From positions 1 through 50,074 of the forward strand of contig JAHBMJ010005362.1 in assembly GCA_018398765.1 (NCBI GenBank): a DNA stretch of 50,074 nt. Reading direction: 5' to 3'. Numbering within the stretch: the first letter of the stretch is position 1; every line of letters starts with the position of its first letter. Below the pieces are notes generated by a model. That model did no database searches. It was not told the origin of the DNA and was given only the letters and a program-made list of their open reading frames with translations. The position numbers and the translations under genes were made by a program. This DNA is from Chromera velia. Taxonomy: Eukaryota; Sar; Chromeraceae. Shown one piece after another: positions 10,796 through 22,309 of this stretch.

Positions 10796-11401
10796 CTCCA
10801 ACGTCTGCACATACTGGTGAGTGGGAGGGATATATGGCTATATGTGATCTGATTCAGACTCAGTGCATATCTGACAGACACTGTGTGACCAACCCTCGCC
10901 AAACTCTGTAAAAAATGCTTTGCCTGGATTGTTTAAACCTTATGGATGTGTGTTTGGTAACTCAGGATTCATAACTGCTCTTCTCTGCAAGCAGGCCCAA
11001 AACGGCCTAAAACCAGGTTCCCGGCCGGGTTCCAACCTGGTTTTGCCCATGAAAATCCGGGGTCCTACCCGCAATCTTGTTGTCGCCATGGGTTCACACG
11101 TGTTATTCCACAGGTCAGTGCTTTTTTTTGGTTTGGTTTCGGATGGAGCATCTGAGGTGTTTTTTAGACCCCGGTCTAGGTCTACCACGTATATATGTCA
11201 GTACATGTAAACCATAACTCGGACGTTTCACTACATTGAACGCTGATGCTTCTGATCTCACAAGTGGTATACAGCATCTAAACATACAACAAACTCTGCA
11301 CTATGCATTTTTTTTTTGTTCTAAAACGCTGCATAAACATTTTTTTTTTTTTGGTAAAATTTCAAAGTCTGAAACACTGATGAAGTCCGGTGGTGTATGA
11401 T
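10796..11401. other. Unassigned, with T-runs
   Basis: A palindromic CCAGGTTCCCGGCCGGGTTCCAACCTGG lies near 11012-11040, and two T-runs near 11308-11317 and 11341-11352. The open frames of 82-96 codons on both strands are not convincing. Confidence 0.4.
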
Positions 11402-13520
11402 TTCTCATCCTTCTGATAGATGAAAGACTGAGAGAATGGACCATGTTGGACAACCGACAGCTGGGGTTTTGGAAAAGGATAGGGACTAGGGAGGCTATCG
11501 CTGCTCTAGCGGGATTTATAGCGAGCTTGAAAGCCTGGAAATGCCCCCTTTTGGCTACTTTTATCGATTTTTCAAAGACTTTTGACAAGGTCCCTCGGGG
11601 TCTGTTGTTGAGACGGCTTTGGGAAGAGGGGGTGTCGGAATATGACGGCTTGATGATATATGCCATGTATATCGATGTCTGGGCAAGAGTTGATAGAGCA
11701 GATAGGGAGATACCGGAGGGGGTGGGGGTAAAGCAGGGCGATCCTCTCTCTTTTCTGCTTTTTCTTTTGTTCCGGAGGGGGTGGGGGTAAAACAGGGCGA
11801 TCCTCTCTCTTTTTTGCTTTTCTTTTTGTTCATAAATAACCTGTACCGCTACGTTAGCTCCTCGGCTGACCAAGAGAATGGACACGGGGGGGAAGAGTCA
11901 GAGGAGGATGGAATAGTGAATGCTGAGAGCCCAATAGAAAGCCGAATACGAGATAACCCTTGGGCAGGTAGATTGACTCTAATTGAGAGGGGCAAGCAGT
12001 GAAAAAGCGAATGAGAAGATCAAAGTGGGGGAGAAGAGAAAAAGAGGGAAAGATTGGGTTAGTCAGGATGATACGATTGGTTTGGAGTCTCAGCCTCTCA
12101 AACGTATCGATTACGCTGATGATCTTATTTTGTTTGATCGTTTTTCATGGGAGCTTCAATCAAAAATGAATAAATTGGGTGAATACTGTCGGACATGGGG
12201 CCTCACGGTCAATCTAAAAAGAACTAAAGTGATGAGGCTTTCTAATAATGAAGAGAACATTCGGGAGCTGATCTTCTTTGAGGGAAAGGAAGGAGAGAGA
12301 ACTGATCAGTACAAATATTTAGGCTGCACTTTCTTTGAAGGCGGCTCTCTCTGTCCCTCTGTGAGACATTGGCTGGGGGCGGGGGGGCTCATAGGGCTCT
12401 GTGCTTCCCTTGGTCGTCTCTTCTCTGCCTCCAAAATTATGCTTTTTCGGGGTTTATGGATTCTTGTGCCCCTTTACGGGCTTGAAACGTTTTCTCTCAG
12501 TTAAGCAGACTGTGCTGCAGGCTGCAGACATAAAGGCGCTAAACGATCTGCAATTACGTTTTGTTAGATAGGTTTTCGGCCTCCCCTACAATTCGTTTCG
12601 TGTCCTCTCCCTTTTCATCTCTGGCCTTTGCCCGATATGGGCTCTCTTGACAGAAAGAGTGGGGGGATTTTTACGCAGCCTCTCCTTAACATCCCACTGT
12701 ATACCAGCCGGATTTTTAGATCTTTGCAACGATGACTTTTACGGAGAATGGTAAAGGTCTGTCAAGCTGTTGGTGGGACCTTTTGCTCCTGAATTCTTCT
12801 CTCATACGGAGGTACACTCGGGCCCGGGTGAAAAAGCAGCAATGAAAAGAAAGCTTGCTGTCGAAAGGAGAGGTAGGGAAGCACAAGAACGCAATGCCAT
12901 AAGAATGGTTGGATGACTGGTTTGTTGCAACCTCCCGTTCTCTGCAGAAAGAGCACCGGTAGGGTAGGGGAGGGCAGGCAGGACGGGGGAGTGTTTTCTT
13001 CAATGGAGTGAGGCCTTCGGTCTTCCAAATTGAACATCCGTCTAGACAGCGCTTGGCCCGTCTTATCATAGGAGGATGGACCGGCTCAAGCGGGCAGCGA
13101 GTTCCTATGGTTTGACCTCTCCCTAGGAGGCTGCTCTGTTTGGAGGCCAACGTTAGGCCGATTGCCCGTGCACTGCTGGGGGGGGGGAAGAGTTTTGAAC
13201 GAGGAAGTAGAGTCTGTCTGCAAGCACTGCCCCCTTGACATGCATGGATGGAGTAAATTGAATGATGTTGTTCACAAGTTAACAGAATGCAAAGGGATGG
13301 AAATAGAAAGAAGACATATGGATAGGCTTTTAAAGAAAGTAAGAGACGCACGCTCTGAGTCGGACTTGATCGTGTGGGCATAACAGATGGCAAAGCAACA
13401 GTTAGGACGGGGGGTGTGCGAGAACGAAAAGAAAGTAAAAGAAATTTTCACACTACTTCTCAAGAAATACTCTGTTGCCAGTGCACGGGCAATTTCAGCT
13501 TACCTTCATAAACGGTAAAG
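11402..13520 (+). mobile_element. LINE copy A, 5'-truncated
   Basis: Begins abruptly within the RT domain, at the position equivalent to about 43392 of copy B. It follows copy B to the end of ORF2 with many substitutions and indels. 5' truncation is typical of target-primed LINE insertion. Its 3' end is near the final stop at about 13517. Motifs of the same family as copy B: DFSKTFDKVPRG and DYADDLILF. Confidence 0.9.
11443..13518 (+). pseudogene. LINE reverse transcriptase, C-terminal half (copy A)
   Basis: RT motif A is FIDFSKTFDKVPRG at about 11560. YADD lies at 12112-12123, followed by GLTVNLKRTKVMRLS. A C-terminal cysteine-histidine motif (CKHCPLDMHG..LNDVVHKLTEC) lies at about 13221-13292, and the tail runs to KR-stop near 13517. 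A 59-bp tandem duplication (11713-11771 and 11772-11830) shifts the frame. Further frameshifts follow near 11990, 12500 and 12890, and a stop at 13381. Unlike copy B, copy A keeps the catalytic Asp of motif A. It is dead through frame damage. Confidence 0.88.
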
Positions 13521-14054
13521 TCTTAATCCGATTGCTTCTAGATGGTTCTTTCCTGTTTTTCTCCGTTTGAGTGTATGAGGTAGGTTCAGAGCTAAAATGT
13601 AACAGAGAGAGAAATGTGAAACGCGCGGGGGGGGACGTGCTCAAGCTCGCGCGGGTGCAGGGGGGCAGGGCGCTCATATTTGCACAGCGTGGATACAGCT
13701 TTTTTGGGTGGTCTCTCTGTTTTTCTCTTTCTCATCTTCTTTTCATCTCTTCTTTTTTGTTTCTGTTTCTTTTTCCTATCCAGTTTTTTGCTGATAATTT
13801 CACTGCCTCCGAGTGCTTTAAAAATAGATCGTGCCCTACGGAGTTGACCTTTGGCCTTACCGAAGGACAGGAGAGACTGATAGGACTACGGTAGGTACTG
13901 TACTCCAGTCAGTCTAGTCAGCCCCAGGGAAGCAAAGTCACTGTGCCTGCGTCTCGTCTGATTCTCGTTTGATCTTGTATATATTCTTTCTTTGCTGCTG
14001 ACTGTCCACTGTGCTCAGCAGCCGAGCCCTTCCTCAGGAGCATAGTTGCACAAG
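13521..14054. other. LINE A flank
   Basis: 13610-13675 resembles part of the ~620-bp repeat that flanks LINE B (GTGCTCAAGCTCGCGCGGGTGCAGGGGGGC against GGGCTCGAGCCTGCACGGGTACAGGGGGGC, compared by eye). That repeat may therefore be part of, or habitually adjacent to, the family's 3' end. The rest is pyrimidine-rich, with no gene. Confidence 0.5.
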
Positions 14055-14136
14055 TACACTGTACTACACTGTACTACACTGTACTATACTGTACTACTGT
14101 ACTATGACATCTACACTGTACTGTACTACTGTACTA
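14055..14136. repeat. ACTGTACT(AC) minisatellite
   Basis: About eight copies of CACTGTACTA-type units with slips. A related array lies at 15186-15245. Confidence 0.9.
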
Positions 14137-14257
14137 GACCTTAAAAAACAATTTCTTCTATTTTTAGCGTCCTAAGGGGTCTCTTAACCTACGTTAATGC
14201 TCTATAAACGTGTGCTAAGTTATGATATAGTGATAATGAATTATAGTGACTTAGAAA

Positions 14258-14640
14258 AGAGCCTCTCTGAACTCCAGTCCGATGCTTTTCAGGTATTCAA
14301 TCGCCATCTCTCCATCTAGCTTGTTATCAAATGCCTCGGCAGACTCGTACGATGCAAGGTTGAGTGCTTCGAGTCCCAAAAACTAGCCCAAAATCTAGGT
14401 CTCTTTCCTGTGGTGCCTGGCGTTCCTCTGATGAACCCTCTGAAGGTGGAAGTTGGTGTGTGTGGTGACCAACAAGTTCTAGTGCGGCTGGGTGAGACGG
14501 TTTCTCTTCTCAAAGTAAACCTGGTCGTAGAAAAAGAACCTTTGCTCATAGACCCGCGGCTTGAAAGACCTCTGTGGCAAGGAAGGCGTTCTTCGGGGCT
14601 TGAGCAGCTCTCACATGTAGCTCGCAGAGAGTACTAGTCA
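14258..14640 (-). pseudogene. Decayed ORF of unknown type
   Basis: On the minus strand one frame reads RVYEQRFFFYDQVYFEKRNRL.., then ..LGLEALNLASYESAEAF and ..MAIEYLKSIGLEFREALF before a TAA at about 14258. Three TAG codons interrupt it. The composition looks like real protein rather than a shadow frame, but I recognise no domain. It lies between the two ACTGT arrays and may be part of a decayed element. The region 14640-15185 upstream shows nothing clear. Confidence 0.4.
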
Positions 14641-15185
14641 AAAAGACAGGAGTTTCAAGATTTTTTTGAAAGTAAGGGGTACTTTCAAGTTGCTGTGAAG
14701 AGTATTGCTCCTCGATATAAGTGGATCATCATCGAACCTGTATTGTAAGCAGGTATGACGCTGTCATCCCCGACAATATATAGTTAAGCTGAAGAGGGGG
14801 CGTCGCAGCCTGTACTACCTTGCGCCATTCCAACGTCATCTACAAAGACATCGTTACCCTAGATTTCCTCCGCCCCTTGACTTCAACATGAAAAGCCTCG
14901 TCTAAGTACCTGAGGAGTAGAACAGAAACCTTGTATTCTCGTAATTGAGAGGCTTCATTTAAAGCCATCTTCTTCTCTAATTTAAATTTATGTTTACTAT
15001 AAAAATATAATGAAAACTCACTAAAACGCTAGTAAAAAGTTACTAAAAACACAAGGAAAAATATGCTAAAAGTGGGCTTTAAGTAGCTTAAAACTTAGCT
15101 TAATTAAAGGCTTATAAAAAGGTAGTGGGACGAGCGGCAGGCGGCCCGCCCAACTTAGTGAAGCAGGTCAGGGCGGGCCGTTCGA

Positions 15186-15245
15186 ACTGTACTATACTGT
15201 ACTGTACTGTACTAGTTTTGCTTCTACACTGTACTGTACTAGTAC
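15186..15245. repeat. ACTGT minisatellite, second array
   Basis: GTACTGTACTGTACTGTACT-type units. Shares its unit with 14055-14136, about 1.1 kb upstream. Confidence 0.9.
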
Positions 15246-15517
15246 AACTATGCTCAGGAGTCGGTATCCAAGGAAGTATTCCGTAGGGTTCCTACCCTGT
15301 AGACTGCACTCCTTACCATTTCTCAGTCTGACATGGACGCGTTCTTTTGCTTTTCTTTTTTGGTCTCCCTTTCTGGCTTTGTCTTCCCTCTCGGTCGTTT
15401 CCCCTGCCACTGCAAATCTGTTCCGATGCAGGTGGTTTTTAACCCAGGTTGCTTGAGAGTGGAGCTACCCTCTCTTTTTATTTCCATTTCCGCCCTAGCT
15501 AGGCTTTGATCCATGCA

Positions 15518-15617
15518 AATGCCCCAGTGGGGCCTAGGTCGAGGGATCGAATCTATGCAGGAAATACTAGGTTGGCCAGAGCCTATATGGCTCACCGGCT
15601 TTAACCTCATACATCAT
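15518..15617 (+). repeat. Dispersed ~100-bp repeat, upstream of LINE C
   Basis: Starts CCCCAGTGGGGCCTA and includes CTAGGTTGGCCAGAG and CCGGCTTTAACC..CATACATCAT. A second copy lies at 46574-46691, where it ends in (ATC)n. Weaker similarity extends upstream (about 15440 and 46520). It may be the 5' leader of this LINE clade or a short element inserted beside it. Confidence 0.75.
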
Positions 15618-15871
15618 GAAAAGTTTGGTAAAGGCTGTAGAGATACAGTTGAGTGTAAGCCTTGAAACTCTTGTATCAAATCTCCCTGAAACGAGAGAGT
15701 TCTCGTCAGAAAATAACAGCCATCTCCGCCGAGTGTATCTTTCCCTCTTCGTTGCTGAAACGCCATCATGATATCCTGTAGAATATTGGCTGGCCCTCTT
15801 AGTGGCTCCGATCTCCCCTCTGGCAACGGGAGGGCCACGCTTCCTGAAATAAAAACCAATAGACAGCTTCT

Positions 15872-17069
15872 TAGAGGGAGTACTTCGACGGCAGATTTGA
15901 CATCATTGTAAAAAGAATTGATAACCTTGATAACCGGATTGGTCAGAATGAGAGAAGGCTTGAGAAATGTGAGAAGTCAATTGAGAAGATCGAATCAACT
16001 GTGCTGAGTCTTCAGCCCTCCGATGAGGAGAAAGACCCCGTCCCTCGCTCACGTATGGTGCTGGGCCTCTCTCTCAATGAGACAAAGAAGTGGCAGCAAT
16101 TCCAATCCTTCCTCAGAGACTTGCTCACCTTTTCTCTCTCCCTCAATGACTAAGTGTGCCAGACAGATGAAGTGATCTCCCATTCTTTCCGGCTGTACAA
16201 CGCTGCGAAATCCATCTTCTGTAGCAAGAACTACAAGTGGGTCTCCAAACTCACTGTCGAATTCAAACGCAAAAAAGATGCGGAAGAGTTTGACGGTCTG
16301 TTCAAGGCCCACGCCTCTGACTGCTCCGTGCAGTACAACGTCCTCTCCCTTGCTCCCACCGGATTTGTTAAGTGTATGCTCAGAAAGATGGAGAAAGAAG
16401 AGAAAGCTCAGCCTGGCAGAATTTTCTGGGTGCAAAGCACACTTGGCGATGCCGGGGCATCCGCTAAGGACAAAGAGAGGGCTCAGGCCCTTCTGCGGAA
16501 GGAAGGGGTGAGTGAATCCGCTCAACCGATTCCCAGGGCACCTGCACCGCCACTGCAGCAGCACCCATTCCCCCCTATGCCGCCCCAATAAAATTCGGCC
16601 GCCGACTCTCACATGATGGGTTCGCCACTGGCAGCCGCGGTCGCGCAGCAGAATGCGGTGGCAGCTACGGTGCCGCAAACCTCGAGCGCTGCTGTATTAA
16701 ACTTTGCAATGCACGCCTAACAGTAACAATAGCAAGCCAGACAGCTCCCGCAGCCGTCTCATGAGGGTGGTATGGTTTTTTAAGACCCCGGTGCAAGTGA
16801 GACCCGAGTTGAGAAACGGAGATGGGGGTGCTGCCCCCGGCTTCGGTCATTAATTTCGGATGGACACGGGAAGAGTTGGGGAGAAGGGCGTATGGTTGGG
16901 AGTCTTCCTTCCCCCTCCGAACCGACTGGACTCCCACGGCTGAAAAGGAAATTGTTAGGTCTCCTGGAAGAGAGGGAGGCTCTCAGAAAGGAGATGTATG
17001 ATTTGCGTGCCTGGTTGTCTTCTGTCTCTGTCAATAAGTTGTGTTCTCCCTCAGGCACATGTCTTTCTT
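15872..17069 (+). pseudogene. LINE C ORF1: coiled-coil RNA-binding-type protein
   Basis: One frame from just after a TAG at about 15871 reads FDIIVKRIDNLDNRIGQNER.. followed by LEKCEKSIEKIES.., which is heptad-patterned and predicts a coiled coil. VLGLSLNETKKWQQF.. and, after a TAA at about 16151, a folded-looking segment ([20 protein letters not shown].., [14 protein letters not shown]) follow, as expected of an RRM-like ORF1 core. More stops lie at 16589 and about 16710-16790. Then LKRKLLGLLEEREALRKEMY adds a second helical segment near 16960. Product would coat LINE RNA and assist target-primed reverse transcription. The RRM assignment is inference. Confidence 0.65.
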
Positions 17070-20000
17070 GATTCATTGAAATGGTGTGACGTGAAATTCA
17101 ATCTATGTAGAAAAGGGTACTCGGCCCCTGTCTCTCCCCCTCCCTCTGCCTTTCATGGTAATCGTTTTGATGTTCTGTCGGAGTGCACAACGGACGAAGG
17201 ATCTGTGAGCGGCGGCGAGCTTGATGCCCTTGCAGGCAAGTCAAACTGTTCTTCTCCTCTATTTAATTCTTCTCCGTCCCTTCATGCCCCTGATGTTGAT
17301 TCTCTCTCCTGTTCCCCTTCACTTTGCAGTCAGGCACCTTCTCCTTCCGGTGAGGGCTTGTCTGTTCTGTCTTTTGTATCTGATGTGTTTTTTATTTCGA
17401 AGGAGAAGTCGGTTAGGAAGCGTCGCAGGGGGAAAGGGAAAAAGCGTGGGGGAGGCAACCGTAAGCATGGCACGTTACAGTAGCCAAGTGAAGCGGAGGA
17501 GCCTGCCAGCCCAGAGCCAGAGTGGGAGATCGTGCGGGTGCTTCGTACTCGCACAAACGGGGAAGGGGGGGAAAGGGAATACCTGGTTGACTGGGGCGGG
17601 AATTTCTTTCACACGTGGGAGCCGGCAGCAAACCTGAATCACTGCGAAGAGCTGCGAAGGGAGTTTTGGAAAGAGTGGCGGAAAGAAAAAGAGAAAGAGA
17701 TGGCAGCCGCGGCTAGAGTGAGGGATGCCTCGGTCTGCTTTTCATTGTTGAATGTGAATGGGGTGAGAAGTAAAGAAAACAACGGTTCCCTTTCCCGTTG
17801 GCTGGCCGAGAAAGATCCCAACCTAACCATCTTCACAGAGGCAATGGACGTAACGAGGGACATCTCTTGTGGGGGGTGGAAAGGTAAAAACTTCAGCCAC
17901 CGTGAGTGGTACCGGCAGCAACTAGGTATACGCAGAGCAGCCCATGATAGGGACGGCAGGAGTGGAGGTGTTTGTATGCTTGCAAAAAAAGAACGGTGGA
18001 GCGAGCTAAAACCCAAAATCTCCCTTATGGGCCCGAGTCTAGTTGAAGTGAAGATTACAATGGGTGGGCGCAGGGTGCATATATTCGGTCTTTACCTTCC
18101 TAGGTCCTGGTCCGATCACAGGGACAGTAGGGTCCCTGACCTCTTAAAAGATCATGTATTTGGGGGAGTCCCTCTTGAGGCACACAGGGTGGTGATGGGG
18201 GATTTCAATGCACACTCAGGCAACCTCGTCCCCGAAAATCTTTTGTGGTCCCGTGCAGATCTCCTCCTCCCACCGAAGGATTCTGGGGGGGTTGATGGGA
18301 GGGGAGAAAATGATGAAGGCTCGGAGGAGCCTAACCAACCCTCGTTCGTCCGCACGTCTCAGTGCAGTAAAGACGTTGACCGCAGTGGGAGGGACTTTAT
18401 TTAAATTTGTAGTGATACGAATCTTATTCCTTTGAATGGACTGATAGAAGAAGCAGGGGGAGAGTCCTTTATTTTTTCTGGTGAGTGTACCCACTATTCC
18501 AGACAGAGCAGCATGTCTACGCCCACTTCCCTCATTAATTACGTACTTACTGATCTATTTACCACACAGAGGGTTTCTAATTGGGAGGTTGACTTTGATG
18601 GTATTGCCTCCCCCGACCATACGACCGTTTCCTTCTCTTTCTCCCCTCCCTTGGCCCAACTCGAATCCGAAGATGCTCTCTTACCCCACCAAAACCTCTT
18701 TGATTGTCCTCCTTTTTTCTGTTCAAACCGCACAGCCCCGGTCTCTGATGAAGAAATCGCGCCGCTTGTAGCAGCGGTGAGATCGTTTACTGAGGATCAA
18801 TAGCCTGGCTTGTGGGCCTATCATGAGCAGATTGAACCATTTGAGGAGCCGCCTGCTCCTCCACCTCCCCCCGTGTCCCCGTATCCCCGACGAGGGCTGA
18901 CTTCGGAGGGCGGTGACGATCGTACGTGTCTGCACAGGTTAGTTGAGGAATGGTCGCATATACTAGTAGGGCCGATCAAGCAGACAGGGGACAAGGGGCC
19001 TGGCCCAGAAGGTAGACGATCAAAGAAAGAGGCATGGTTTGATTTGGAATGTAAAGCTTTACAGAAAGAGGTTGGAGAGGCAGACGGGAGATGAAAGCTA
19101 GTGAGAGATGGGAATAGAAGGGGAATAGAGTTCGATAGACTGCAGAGGCTTCTCTAAGTCCGTTGTACTCTGTTCAAAAGAAAGAGAGTTACGTGGGAGA
19201 GAGCACAAGCCCGGAGGGTACAAGAAGAGTTGTTAAAAGACCCGCTTGCTATCTGGAAGAGAAAGAAAAAAGCTGCCTCAGCTGGGGGAGCCTCCCGTCC
19301 TTCTCCACGTGAGTTCTCAAATCATTGGGCGGGGGTGTTTGACGACAAGAATGAAGAGCCTCTCCCTTCCGCCCTCCCACCTGCCCCTCCTCTTTTCCAC
19401 CGTTCTATTTCGCCCTTCTCTTTCCATCAAATCTCCTCTGCTCTAAAGAAAATGAATAGAAAGAAAGCCTCCGGCCTTAAAGGAATCTCCCCTGCTCAGC
19501 TTGACCTTTGTTTTGCACACTCGGCGCTCTCTCGTTTTTTACTTTTTGTTTTGTTTAATTGTATGCATATTTTTGTATGCTGGCCTCCCTCCTGGAATGT
19601 ACTGCATATCTGCCTTGTCCCTAAAGGCCCTGCCTCTCCCTCTCTCAATGAATGGAGGCCTATTCACATTGTTAACCCTTTCGCAAAACTTTTTGGTTTG
19701 CTGATGGATGGCCGTGTGCGCTCTCAAGTTGAGCTTGACGTCAGGCAGTTAGGTTTCAGACAAGGGGTGGGAACGAGAGAAGAGGTAGGCGTGCTTGTCT
19801 CTGCCATTCTCTCCTCTAAAAAGAAAAAGAAAGCTCTGCTGGCAGGCTTTGTTGATTTCTCCAAAGCCTTCGACACTGTGCCGAGAGGTAAGCTAATTCA
19901 GAAACTGAGAAGAGAAGGTATATGTGAGGCAGATGTGTGTATGATATGTGAAATGTACAGGGAGGTCTGGGGAAAGGTGGATGGGGACTCTTTGCGTTTT

Positions 20001-21593
20001 CGGGAGGGCGCTGGGGTAAAGCAAGGTGATGCTCTCTCTCCTATTCTCTTTTTTATCTATATCAATGAACTTCCCCGTGTGTGTTCAGTTAGTAAGAACG
20101 AGGGGGCCTTAGACAGAGAAGCAGAGGAAGTAGGATGGTCAGATAAGAGAATGGGGGAGGGCAGCGTTGAGGAGCCCAAGAGAGAGCCCAAACCTGTCCT
20201 CCCTGACAACTGCATCTTAGGCAGTCTGGGATACTATGCGGATGATCTCTATTTCCTTGTTCATTCTGTCTCAGATTTGCAAAAGAAGTTCTCAGCCTTG
20301 GAAGGGCATTGCATGGAATGGGGACTGACTGTGAACTTAAAGAAAACAAAAATCTTGCGCCTGTCTGCCTTGGCTCTGGGACAGTCTGCAGGGAGAGTCA
20401 TGTATGGTGGGAGGGAAGTTGAATGGACATCCGAATACAAATATCTGGGGTATGTTTTCTTTGAAGGGGGGTGCTTAAACAAGACAATTGAGTCCCGTAT
20501 TGCTTCTGCTTCGCGGGCTCTGAGAGGGGTAATTGGGTTGATTGCGAGCATGGGCCTGCTCAGCATTGATGCGCAGGTAACAGTTTTTAGAGCCTGCTGG
20601 ACCCCTATAGCACTCTACTGCCTTGAATGTCTGCTAGTGCGGGATGCAGACCTGCTCGCTTTTGATGCTTTGCAGCTTTGGTTTGCCCGTTGGTGTGGTC
20701 ATTTGTCTGCTTGCAGCCTCCGCCTGCGCTCTCTTTGCATCCTTGGTCTTCTTCCCTGGAAAGCCCTTCTCTGCTTCCGCGTAGCTGACTGGTAGCATTC
20801 TCTTTCCATCATAACACACACTATTCCTGCAGCCATGTTGCGTGCCTGGAAGAATAACTGCTGCCAACAATTCACAAGGTCTATAGACAGGCTGCTTTGT
20901 TGGGCTGATTTGATTTCTGTCCGCTCACTGAGGGTCGAGCCCGATCTGTCTTCCCAATGCGGGCAGAATGGTCATAGGACATAAGACACTGGCTCACTTT
21001 TCTTCAAGGGCAAGGTGAGACAGACAGTTGCAAAGGAATGCATGAGGGCTTCTAAGGATGATGGGCAACCTTCTTCTCACTTTCTCCTCCTTGCTAGACT
21101 CACCCCTCTGCAGCGGGACTTCCCATCCTCCCGCCGTATGTTTGTCTTCCTCCTGTGCAGCAAGTCGTCCTCCGGTGTTCCTTCCATCTTTGCCCTTCCC
21201 CGTTCTGCCCTGTCGGTTACGAATGGCTCGATCTTTTCTTTTTTGCGCATGCTGACATACAACCCGATGGGCGGGCAAGGTGGGCTGCCTGTTGGTTGCT
21301 CTGATAGAAAGCTGTGCATCTATGAAGCCTGCTGCCGGTGTGTAGATGATTTTATTCATCAGCTCTCTGTCTGCCCCCGATGGATTGCCGAACAAGGCTT
21401 TTAATTTGCACTGAAATTTGCAGTGGTTGGCATTAATTCAATCAGACCGCTTCACTCGTTATGACTCACCCTGGGGCCTTTGCATCCGCCTCCTTTTCTG
21501 ATCTGGGGGTTCACAAATTCATCACATCGCTCTTGCGTTCTCAACCCTCTCTCCTCTTTATGATTTCTCGTCATATTGTAGTAAATGATTGAT
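17070..21593 (+). pseudogene. LINE C ORF2: chromodomain - AP endonuclease - RT - CCHC
   Basis: A single frame from about 16998 to 21404 holds stops at 17481 (TAG), 18402 (TAA), 18801 (TAG), 19092 (TGA), about 19155 (TAA), 20793 (TAG) and about 20982 (TAA). In order: Ser-rich linker; chromodomain (17517-17680); endonuclease (LLNVNGVRSK, IFTEA, GGVCML, VVMGDFNAH, INYVLTD, SPDHTTVSF) at about 17730-18640; proline-rich linker; RT (19230-20795) with GFVDFSKAFDTVPRG, EGAGVKQGDALSPILF and YYADD at 20235-20246; and a cysteine-histidine tail (CCRCVDDFIHQLSVC, about 21328-21375). A final frameshift leads to the family tail LGVHKFITSLLRSQP. All RT catalytic residues are present. Only the stops and tail shift disable it. 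Confidence 0.88.
17517..17680 (+). other. Chromodomain in LINE C ORF2
   Basis: Reads EWEIVRVLRTR, then EREYLVDWGGNFFHTWEPA, then NLNHCEELRREFWKEW. This is the chromodomain layout: a beta strand with an acidic-aromatic start, Y-L-V-x-W-x-G, T-W-E-P, and a C-terminal helix beginning with EEL. The positions of the HP1-type aromatic cage are occupied by Trp (EWE), Trp (DWG) and Phe (NFF). It lies about 15 residues before the endonuclease start. In chromoviruses such a domain guides integration to methylated histone H3; a similar role here is inference. The stop at 17481 lies upstream of it. Confidence 0.82.
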
Positions 21594-21639
21594 TAGATTA
21601 AGTTCGAATAACTGTCGTCCACTTAGCCTGCAGCTGGCA

Positions 21640-21800
21640 TAACTACATAGTACGGTTAGGAGTAACGATAGTACGATGGTTACCAGGCGGCCACTAGGCC
21701 GCCCGGGTTACCCATTTCACGGTTATGGTAGTAGTTTGTAGTACCATGACCATGGTAGTGGTAGTATTGCATATTTTTCCTAATACTAGTGAACTTTAAA
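21640..21800 (+). repeat. Dispersed GGTAAC/ACCATGGTAG-rich repeat
   Basis: Shares GGCATAACTA..AGTACGGTTAGGAGT and ACCATGGTAGTGGTAG with 26560-26712, which is in the opposite orientation for the first block. Many internal short palindromes (ACCATGGT, GGCGGCC..GGCCGCC). Probably a foldback repeat family. Confidence 0.6.
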
Positions 21801-22278
21801 CCTGTTTTATCTAGTTTTACCATCAAATGTACAATCAACAGAGGCTACAGAGTAAACACCATTGTTACATCAATGTTGCTAAACTCTTAGATCTGAGATA
21901 ATAATCATAATATCAGAGATATTACTCTATCAGTATAAATGATAACATTATGTCATAATTATGATGCTGTAGTTCCATGTCAATTGTTCAACTGTGCAAT
22001 GAAACATATCATGAATGCGAGCTCACTTAGTGAGGCCTGCCAGTGACATACTGATTGATTGATTGATCCAGCGGACTCCAACGAAAATGCGACCTTGGAG
22101 GGTGACTAGGGGGGAGGTGTGTCGCTGCCTCTCCACCGAGACTTTGGCCGGTCAACCCTAAATGAATGCGTGGTTTGCCTCTTCCAGCCGGGGGGGAAAC
22201 ACAGAACAAAAAAAAGAAGAACGAAGAGAGGAACAAAAGAAAAAAGATTGTTTCTCTTCATGTATATGTGTATGTATA

Positions 22279-22309
<31 letters not shown>

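Larger units (their letters stand above)
15620..21600 (+). mobile_element. LINE copy C, nearly complete, inactive
   Basis: About 6 kb with ORF1 (coiled coil) then ORF2 (chromodomain, APE endonuclease, RT, CCHC tail). It is a different family from A/B but the same architecture: the region between endonuclease and RT, and the C-terminal tail, align by eye. It ends shortly after the last ORF2 stop at about 21593, in ATTGATTAGATT. ORF2 keeps one frame from about 17070 to 21404 with point stops only. Confidence 0.88.

Noticed and set aside
3444-20984. Reassignment of TAG to an amino acid
   Set aside because: The copia stops are TAG-heavy, but LINE C has TAA and TGA as well, and a TAG ends the spliced gene at 34001. 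Ordinary decay explains the pattern.
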